Source: Zygnema cylindricum
Taxonomy: Eukaryota; Streptophyta; Zygnematophyceae; Zygnematales; Zygnemataceae
Length of the DNA stretch: 15,199 bases
Assembly: GCA_037447655.1 (NCBI GenBank)
Contig: JBBHKE010000963.1
Span: forward strand, 239,619-254,817
Direction: 5' to 3'
Below the pieces are notes generated by a model, which saw only the letters and a program-made list of their open reading frames with translations, did no database searches and was not told the DNA's origin. The position numbers were made by a program, and so were the translations under genes. Below, piece by piece: positions 8,441 through 15,199 of this stretch. Positions within the stretch are counted from its first letter, which is position 1. Each line of letters begins with the position of its first letter.

Positions 8441-9131
8441 GGGTAAACCTCCATCAGACGGAATTTGAGGTTCAAACCGAAAAAGCACATTCTCTAACAG
8501 ATCCAGCTCAAATTCGTACGTGGCAGTACGGTTTTTTTTTTTTGTTTTTAAACGTGATTATTAGAGATTCGTCACAATTCTCCAAAATTTTGGGCGAAAA
8601 CGTCGACCGTCTGACTATGTGTATTTGAAACAAGCAGTCACTTTATCCAGTTTTTAGCTAGTCTCCGCAGGGAGGAGACTAGCTAGATACTGGACGTGTA
8701 AAATTTTAACACGTGGAATGTTTACGTGCGATCTAAGACAGAAACCCTACATGTGGCAAACGCCACGCGCTTTTGGACATATGCCACTCGCCTTCGGACA
8801 AGCGGGAATCAAATCTTAAAGAAAACCACAATCAATTTTTTGTTGAAGAATGTGCCATGACGCCTCCTCCACCATCTGTTGACATCCGGAATATGCAGCG
8901 TCACAACGAAACATAAACGACAAAACAACTAAAAAAGACAAAACACGAACATACAAATGGTATATTCAAGTAATTAATTTTGCGGTTGGATGTACAGATA
9001 CGAATTCAGATATTGTGCTTTTGGAATCTTTGACATGTTTGCTGTCATAACAAGAACCTACGCAAATCCAATTGAAAGAAAGCACGTAAGCGATAGATTC
9101 CTTGATGACACGACTTGATGGAGAAGAGAAG
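8441..9131 (+). mobile_element. Copy B: Harbinger-like element, right end uncertain
   Basis: TTA (8438-8440) precedes GGGTAAACCTCCATCAGACGG, a recognisable family terminus. The right end is proposed near 9131, where the reverse complement reads CTCCATCAAGTCG; no matching TTA is present there. Internal matches to copy A include GAAAACRTCGACCGTC (8596 onward), CACGTGGA and ACGTGCGA after the hairpin. No coding region was seen. Confidence 0.7.
8646..8694. repeat. Copy B internal hairpin
   Basis: The inner stem TAGCTAGTCTCC / GGAGACTAGCTA has a five-base centre. The outer stem TCCAGT / ACTGGA is separated by a short bulge. The centre is 229 bases from the left end of copy B. The stem sequence differs completely from copies A and H. 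Confidence 0.92.
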
Positions 9132-9639
9132 GAAACATGACTACTAGTAAACGTATTCGTACGATTACTGTCGGCGCTTCATGGAGAAAATGTCTTAGGG
9201 CATGTTCTAATGTGATGAAAGGTTTTTTTGGAGTTCCAAAATAAAAACAAACTACCTTTCTCTAGCCTGTCCGTTTTTTTTTCTGTGTAGGGGTCGTGGA
9301 AGGGTCTCGAACTACATATGCCATTTCGTAATGGTGAATTTCGTGAAGGCGTCTCTCTCGTTGCACCTCTCTCTTTGCGTCTCTCTCTTTGCGTCTCTTT
9401 GTATTATGCCATTCGCAATTTGCTACGCGGCGTTCACTAAAAATAGATTTTGGTGCAAACCGTAGAGACTTGTTTAGTCCCTTCAGCATAACATTGTATT
9501 GGTCGGTTGATACCGCTTTTCCTCTTCTCAAACATCGCAGCTAGACTCGTTTCTGAAAATCAAGCATAACGGATTATTTTTAGACATTGCAAATCGATCA
9601 TACCGTACTTGTACCATACTTTCACCGTTAAAGCTAATC
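9132..9639. other. Unassigned stretch with a CT-rich short repeat
   Basis: At ~9348-9402, CTCTCTCTTTGCGT-like units repeat about three times. They give the minus-strand frame 9262-9531 an artificial Arg/Glu-rich stretch. Nothing else was recognised. Confidence 0.5.
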
Positions 9640-10490
9640 ATTAATGGGTACAACAGCGTACCGTTGTGACATTTTCTGCTGTACAAGATGGATTAGTAGG
9701 CTTCAAATTACTTGTGGCATGCACCTTTTTAGAACTTAAGCTTTTCCTATCGGCACATGCATGTAAGGGATATTATCGAAATTTGAGGTGACACTAGATT
9801 CCTAACCACGTGAGAAGTCAAAAAATTTGCGGACTCCTGTCTAGTCTTGTAAAACTAGAATGTCAAAACCAAATGAAAAAACTAGAATGTCATAAAACGC
9901 CCTTTCTGAGCGAAGCTCCATGTTGCCGACCCATTACACGGCTCACATACTAAGCTTGAGGATCTCATTGTTCATCGCGTGGCCATTTCAAACAATTAGA
10001 TGTACATGTTGACTATAGGTAAGCGCGTATTTCGTACAATATTTTACCAATAGCTTGATACCCTATTTTCATCTTTTAAAAAAATGAACCTCCATTTTTT
10101 TACTATAAGTAATAAACTAACATGGCGATGCGGGCCGACCATTGAGGTTAGAAAACAACTAGATTAAAAAGGATCAAAAAAGGAAACTCAATTACACTAG
10201 CATCCAGTCTATCGTACTATAAGACTGGCGCGACACTTGTCGGTAAATTTTTTGATTTTCACATGTTAAAAGGGGTTGCAAATTTATTCCTTGCATCGAG
10301 TTGTGGTAATAGCGCTTGTCGATATGTTTTCCTACGCATCACTATTGTAGTTTAAAATGTATTTTTAGCAAATTCGTGAGCGTACCGATTATACCTTAAA
10401 GTACGCGAATACATGCACGACTAAAGTATCTGAATCAACATATGTACGAATGTACACTTCATGTATAAGAAACATACCACCTTCAACCCC
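9640..10490 (+). repeat. R2: second copy of the divergent direct repeat
   Basis: Partner of R1 (1900-2470), in the same orientation, about 7.8 kb away. The aligned blocks are ~9672-9860 and ~10265-10490. The segment between them (~9870-10260) is longer than in R1. It includes a 15 bp direct duplication AAAACTAGAATGTCA at 9851-9865 and 9878-9892. No gene was recognised. Confidence 0.7.
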
Positions 10491-10773
10491 TCCTAATGAA
10501 AGTATGAAATTTATGTAGATTTTGAAAAAGAATCCAAATTGTTGTGCTTGAAAAGTCAAATTATAATAAAAATTTAGAAATATTGATCTGCTATGTAACT
10601 TATAACTAACGATATTCCACCCAACAACGAAATGGTGGTTAACAAAGCGGAAATTTCTTTGACCGTAGTTTTTTTCACTATTTTGGCTCAATTTTGGAAA
10701 ACGAATAATGTTTACAAGATTAGAAATATAGAAAATAAAGAAAAAAAATCTCAAATAGTAAGACATGCATAAA
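10491..10773. other. Unassigned AT-rich stretch
   Basis: Mixed AT-rich sequence between R2 and copy C. The minus-strand frame 10389-10787 (132 codons) is aromatic and hydrophobic in composition, has no recognisable family, and runs out of R2 into copy C, so it is probably fortuitous. Confidence 0.5.
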
Positions 10774-11481
10774 GAGTGGAGTTCCATCTGACAAAAAATG
10801 AGGATGTTTACAAAAATGTGGACCTCTCTGTACTACACCGTACCTCTTTTTTTGTTTTTATCCGCGAACAACATTACAAAGAATCTTGTCAATATGCCCC
10901 AAGGGTCTTAGAGGTAACAATGACCGTTGGATTTTCATTCGCAAAGCAATCGCTTCAAAAGTTTCTCTAACTAGCGAAGTACCTCTCGAGGTAGAAAACC
11001 ATTTAGTCATTTACAAAATAAATTGAGCCGCGACATGTTGGATAATGAATATGATTGTCAGATGACAACCAAGGGCTTTGCACATGATGTATACATTAAG
11101 AAATCCAACCAAAATCACAATATTAATCTCGAAACACATTTTCGTCACGTTGCTTTTGTTAACGCCCATTTGTCACACTATTAATCATTAGTTATGTCAA
11201 AAACAAAAAACCCTATAAAGATGAGCTGGAGTTTGATAAGGCCTTTGCAAATAGTACAAAAGTTTTGTCATCCAATGACCTAGTTGTGTTGTAAGATGAC
11301 TTGGTCCTCTCGTACATGGTATGCAAATGAAGATTTCAAGTTAAAGTTGGTTGGTGCAAAAGATATTTGACTATTCCAAATATCAAATCTTTATTTACGT
11401 GGTACCACTCTTCTTCAAACACGTGGAATACAGATCGACGATAGAACATCGTTCAAAATGTAGCATCATGTAATGTTGGCC
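10774..11481 (+). mobile_element. Copy C: Harbinger-like element, eroded
   Basis: The left end GAGTGGAGTTCCATCTGAC follows ATAAA. The body matches copy E throughout, and its last third shares TTACGTGG-ACCACTC and AAACACGTG segments with copy A. A worn right end (GCATCATGTAATG...GGCC) aligns with the copy A terminus at ~11481. It contains the box TTCGCAAAGCAATCGCTTC (~10938). No coding region; boundaries are approximate on the right. Confidence 0.72.
10980..10993. repeat. Copy C internal hairpin (short)
   Basis: TACCTC / GAGGTA with a two-base centre, 212 bases from the left end. It is the shortest stem of the family and probably eroded, but it sits at the family position just after the conserved box. 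Confidence 0.7.
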
Positions 11482-11940
11482 GTACAATCACTGAATTTCG
11501 ATGTAAATGGTGAGGTTGCATCGAGTCTGTAATAGTACCGACTGATTTTTTTTTGAAATACAGGGACCTCGGTTACATCCCGTAGCGTCTTTAATTGAGT
11601 TTTTATTCAAGTGTTTTTATTTGAATGGCTCCGCGTAGGTTGACGATCAAATCTCTAAAATCTTCAAAGTTTTTGCTACCGACCAATTACGTTTCAAAAT
11701 ACATAGTTATGTATTATAGACGCGTACTTTTGCAAGTGTATTGTGTCAATGTAATCCATAGACCCCTACGCTTTGTTGACTTTCATCACAATCTCCTTTT
11801 TTTGAAGGCAAAAAGCCATACTTCTTTTCGGCAAATTTTTTACGGTGACCTTGTTCGAAGGCACGTGACTTTGGCGACGTTTGATTTTTTTTTTCATCTT
11901 TCCACGTGTCTATCGTCTAGGTGTAGTGATTCTACAAATT

Positions 11941-11986
11941 CTGTGATGGTAAACTCACCTTCGTGAGGTGGGTGCACCAAAATAGA
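11941..11986. repeat. Copy D internal hairpin, eroded
   Basis: Homologous base for base to the copy A hairpin. The stem is now CACCTT / GAGGTG with a G.T pair and several outer mismatches. It lies ~211 bases from the minus-strand 5' end once element N is discounted. Confidence 0.75.
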
Positions 11987-12076
11987 GACGGATAGAGTGA
12001 CTGCTTTGCCGATGAAGACGAGAATCTAATCGGTCGGTTGATGTTTTCTCCCCGATCCTTGGAGAATAGTATTTTG

Positions 12077-13003
12077 GGCCGTGTGCCCATGTAACTCAAG
12101 TTTTTGAATGTTACTTTGGATTTTAAAGCAAATTTTCTGGTGTACTTTTCAAAGTGTTCGTAGGTCAATTGTTATTTGGGCCATCAATACTTTAAATATG
12201 TAACACTTGTAGGAGTCTACGAAATGTGGGGATCAGTTGTAGTCGACTACGAAACTTCCTAAAATGGATGACATCTACAAAAGCGGCGACAGTTATAACC
12301 ATCGAGTTTTTTGTGACATTGTAGATGTTTAAGGCTTTGTGACATTGCGAAGTCAAGCTAGCTTGTGTCATCATTAGTATGTAAAATTTTGCCATGGCTT
12401 GCCAATTTTTTTTTTAGCTTTTATCGCTCAAAATGCTTTCATTCTACTACCAAAAATATTCAAAAAAAAAAAATATATCTTTCATTTGATACCATTGTTT
12501 ATATATTTCATATAGAGAAGAGAGAAGAAAGAGCGGTCGAGTGAGAAAGGAGGGGAAAGACGACGACGACGTAAAATTTTTGCAAATGACCCATGAGTGA
12601 AAATGGACGTCTGAGATCCTCGGGGATATTTTTTCGTACATGTTTGTCATTTATTTACGTACATACGCGTGACGAGCAGGGAAAAAAATAGCGTGTACTC
12701 TCCCTCGTGCAAAAATTTTTGAAGACGTTTAACAATTTCCTATTCGTCAATAGGGTATTACTTCTATCAAAATCACATTGCGAGGTGATTTTAGTAGGAG
12801 TGTGAAGATGAACTAGCGTGACGTGGAAGTGGGTCGAAAAGATAATAAAGCCAAATTATAGTACATTCACAGTTTAAGATGACGCAAGATATACTTTGGT
12901 TCTTGCCCACTTTTTGTAGTTTGTAAGATTTTCTTGTTGCAAGGCTTATCGTTTGTGAAAACAACGAAAAAAAACCATTACTTTAACACATCGGCACACC
13001 GCC
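12077..13003. mobile_element. N: 927 bp element nested inside copy D
   Basis: Comparison with copy A shows an extra block at exactly one place in copy D. Its ends are inverted repeats: GGCCGTGTGCCCATGT at the left and GGCGGTGTGCCGATGT (reverse complement) at the right, two differences in 16. The flanks carry no clear target duplication (TATTTTG against TTACTTTT), so the superfamily is unknown. The interior has no recognisable gene but includes a 12 bp palindrome and repeated GTAGATG/CATCTAC motifs. Confidence 0.82.
12239..12250. repeat. 12 bp perfect palindrome in N
   Basis: GTAGTCGACTAC is self-complementary. A palindrome of the same design, GTAGACGTCTAC, lies in copy J, and both sit in a setting of repeated TCTACAAA / TTGTAGA motifs. 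Confidence 0.85.
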
Positions 13004-13102
13004 TTACTTTTTATAATGTTGTTTTCAAAAAACTCACGAAAAGATAGTACGACATGGTATGGTCAAAAACCTCACTTTTCGTATGATATAACTATGCCCT
13101 TA

Positions 13103-13257
13103 TTCTAAAACTTTAAAAAAGAATGTACCGAGTTTAACCTTCCGAAAAGGTTTAAGCAAAGGGGTAAAAACGTTCAAAGTGACCCTAAAACGCTTTATGC
13201 TTTTTGTGATTATCGATCACTCATTATTGAAAACTCATCTCTGAAAAACATAAGAAT
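13103..13257. other. Short unassigned gap between copies D and J
   Basis: About 155 bases with no recognised feature. Confidence 0.5.
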
Positions 13258-13463
13258 TTAGGGTGGCCCCCCATGTGGCTAAGTACGGGTTTTTTTCTGT
13301 CGTTTTCCTTTGAAACTTAGCGCCAAACTGCTAAAGTTGCATCCGTACGAAGGAATCACAAACTTGTATAGTAGAATTTGCGTCATCGTCGAACTTAGGA
13401 TGTACGAAAAGTTGTCTTTTTGCGTTTTTTCGAGCCACTGTCACGTCATCTTCAAACTTATCA

Positions 13464-13488
13464 CAAAACACATCGACAATGTGTTTTG
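13464..13488. repeat. Copy J internal hairpin
   Basis: A perfect 10 bp stem CAAAACACAT / ATGTGTTTTG has loop CGACA. Its centre is 215 bases from the left end of copy J. The AT-rich stem is unlike the GC-rich stems of the other copies. Confidence 0.88.
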
Positions 13489-13737
13489 AATAAAGTTACA
13501 CAACTTCCACAAATAGGAAGCCATACTATCATGTGTGGAAACATATCAATTTCTTTTGACAACGAAAAATAGTATGAGGATGTGCGTTTTTGTCTGCTAG
13601 CATCTTGTACGGTTTTTTTTGGCAAGGGTCTCGAGGTAATAGTGCCATTTCACGGATAGGTGGAAAATTTGCAAAGGTGAAAAAGTTGCCAAGGCGCCAC
13701 GAGAGTGTACCACAGTAATGGACAGAGGGTTGAATGG

Positions 13738-13749
13738 GTAGACGTCTAC
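13738..13749. repeat. 12 bp perfect palindrome in J
   Basis: GTAGACGTCTAC is followed by AAACGTCACGG. A TTGTAGACGTTGAC segment with its own CCGTCACGG follows at ~13815-13840. See the related palindrome in N. Confidence 0.85.
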
Positions 13750-13983
13750 AAACGTCACGGAAAATTATGCGTTGTCACAAGTAATTTTGAACAATCCGAT
13801 GCGTCATCACAGATTGTAGACGTTGACAACCGTCACGGGCATTGTCGATGTATACAATTGTCACACTCTTAAGTAACAATTTTGATTAAACACATAAAGG
13901 ATACCTGAATCCGGGCCCACTGGATCTGCGCTAAAAAACAAAGTATGTTTGGTAAGTTACAATTACATGGGGCCGCACCCTTA

Positions 13984-14929
13984 GGTCTGACTTTTCGAAT
14001 CCGTACCTTTTGTACTCTGACCTTATTGACGCCGTTAACTCTTTCACTCCAAAGGGTACTAAGGGTCGTACAGGAGTTCACTGGCAGGCTTAACAAACGG
14101 ACAAATAATGTCCAATTCCCTTAAAGGTCAAAGTACGGATCAAGCCGGAGTGGAACGCTTCGAATAATGTAAAGATGGTCGGCGCGTCAAGGCTCATCTC
14201 GAGAAAAATAAAGACCAGCACGCTACAGAACTGAGGCGTACTTAATCACGCTAATGGATATTGGCGATTGCGTCGTTCGGAGTTATTGATATATTGTAAC
14301 GGCAAGTTTCCGTTTTAACTATGGAACCCAATCCGGTTCCAATTGTCTCAAACAATTACTGTAGTTTTCAAGCGTGTGAACTCTCGCACGCGTGAAAGCA
14401 TCTCAGATTGTACAGCCGTTACGGGGTAAAAACTAAAAAGCCGCTCCATTTCCTTCGCCATTTATTGAACGTAAAAAGGACCCCGACAGAGAGCCTATTA
14501 CTGTTTACCGTTAAATTTCCTCGGTCCAACCAAAAGGCAACATTTTTAAACTTAAAGTGTAAACTTATATTTTTTACGGAGTATCGACACGTGAAACGGA
14601 CTTAATTAACCGAAAAAGTTAGTCCTGCCAGGCAATTATTTCGACCTATATAATTCTGTTATAAGACTTATAGTGGACATTAGCCATAGGATCTATACAT
14701 CCACAAAAGACAGAAAATAAGTACATCATTACGTCACCATCGAAGCCGTTCCTTAAAGTTTCTTTGACTTCGAAACAAAAAGCTTGTGGGAATATCATAT
14801 AAAACGACAAAAAATATTGTACCGTATCATGGTATGGTACAAAATGGAGGAGACCAAGATTCCTCACACCGACACGTATCTGGACCGTTTTATGTGAATT
14901 TTACAAATAAATTATTTCCAATTTCTTCA
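13984..14929. other. Unassigned stretch of nearly 1 kb
   Basis: I found no gene and no terminal repeats. On the minus strand near 14815-14860, an ATTTTGTACC-ATACCATG segment resembles the start of copies A and D, hinting at a fragment of the family. The rest (including GCGTG...CACGC around 14371-14390) shows nothing I can assign. Confidence 0.45.
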
Positions 14930-15199
14930 TTTCACTCCTGTTTCCTCTATTTTTATATTTTTTTCATCCATTTGTTCCGTTTTTTCCCCCTTTCTACTAT
15001 TTGATTTCCATTTCTTCCCTTTTCTCCCTTTTCCCCGCTCTTTTTCCCTCCCCTTCCCCTATTTATCCTTTTTTTCCCTCGTTTTTCTTATATTTTTTCT
15101 CCCGTTTTTTTTTATCATCCCTCCTTCCACCCCACTTTTTTTCCCCATTTTTTACCCTTTTCCCCCTTTCTTTAGCTTTTTTCCCTTTTTTCCCCCTTT
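14930..15199. repeat. Polypyrimidine tract running off the window
   Basis: Almost pure T/C with TTTTCCC and CTTTTTCCC-like units, resembling the complement of the purine tract of element P (3550-3880). It could be part of a second P-like fold-back element whose remainder lies outside the window. Confidence 0.8.

Larger units (their letters stand above)
11507..13099 (-). mobile_element. Copy D: minus-strand relative of copy A, split by element N
   Basis: The reverse complement matches copy A almost end to end: GGCATAGTTATATCATACG at the terminus (13099 inward, with TTA at 13100-13102), CTCCAAGGATC, the hairpin, GTTGACTTTCAT on the plus strand, and GGACCTCGGTTACATC near the far end. Removing 12077-13003 restores collinearity with copy A and leaves about 666 bp. 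The far end near 11507 is worn and preceded by TAA rather than TTA. The frame 11625-11966 is unrecognised. Confidence 0.82.
13261..13980 (+). mobile_element. Copy J: 720 bp TTA-flanked element, most diverged of the family
   Basis: The left end GGGTGGCCCCCCATGTGG and the reverse complement of the right end GGGTGCGGCCCCATGTAA align. TTA flanks both ends (13258-13260 and 13981-13983). The end pattern GGGTG-CCATNNG follows the family, and the internal hairpin is at the family position. The right half carries a GTAGACGTCTAC palindrome and repeated GACGTT/AACGTC and CCGTCACGG motifs. The frame 13869-14096 crosses the right end and is not a gene. Confidence 0.85.

Noticed and set aside
9348-9402. 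Possible CRISPR-like or tandem array
   Set aside because: It is only a short CT-rich microsatellite without spacers.
10389-10787. 132-codon minus-strand frame
   Set aside because: It spans the end of R2, unassigned AT-rich sequence and the edge of copy C. The composition is typical of chance frames and no family was recognised.
14032-14052. CTCTTTCACTCCAAAG resembling the plain complement of the copy A terminus
   Set aside because: Only about 15 bases agree and the flanks do not extend it. It is not evidence for a second polarity anomaly.

Overview
This window looks like gene-free, repeat-packed nuclear DNA of a eukaryote. It is AT-rich, has long purine/pyrimidine simple-sequence tracts and dense non-autonomous DNA transposons, and contains no convincing protein-coding gene, tRNA or rRNA. 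All open frames are short (145 codons at most) and fall inside repeats or low-complexity tracts. I cannot name the organism; a marine invertebrate or protist would fit, but nothing in the sequence decides it.

Layout. Bases 1-245 are a base-for-base mirror image (reversed, NOT complemented) of bases 386-630. The right-hand copy is the 5' part of a transposon, copy A (371-1203), whose relatives in the window have normal polarity. A divergent direct repeat (R1, ~1900-2470) is followed by a ~2.4 kb fold-back element (P, ~2475-4905). P has ~200 bp terminal inverted repeats, a long purine-only tract on its left and a pyrimidine tract on its right. Then come a 768 bp TTA-flanked transposon (H, 5649-6416) and a large inverted repeat (F, 6420-7640). 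H appears to be inserted in the left arm of F. Next are copies E (minus, ~7690-8354) and B (plus, 8441-~9131), the second direct repeat R2 (~9640-10490), copies C (plus, 10774-~11481) and D (minus, ~11507-13099, interrupted by a separate element N at 12077-13003), and copy J (13261-13980). A pyrimidine tract (14930-15199) runs off the end.

Seven elements (A, B, C, D, E, H, J) form one diverged superfamily. Their termini resemble GGGTG..GTTCCATCAG, and TWA (TTA/TAA) trinucleotides flank those with clear ends, which fits PIF/Harbinger-like non-autonomous elements. All seven carry a hairpin about 210-235 bases from the same end. Its stem sequence differs between most lineages while base pairing is kept, which suggests selection on RNA or DNA structure.

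The two strongest observations are this fixed-position hairpin and the perfect 245-base mirror duplication. No known recombination or replication process makes a mirror copy, so a data-handling artefact must be excluded first.
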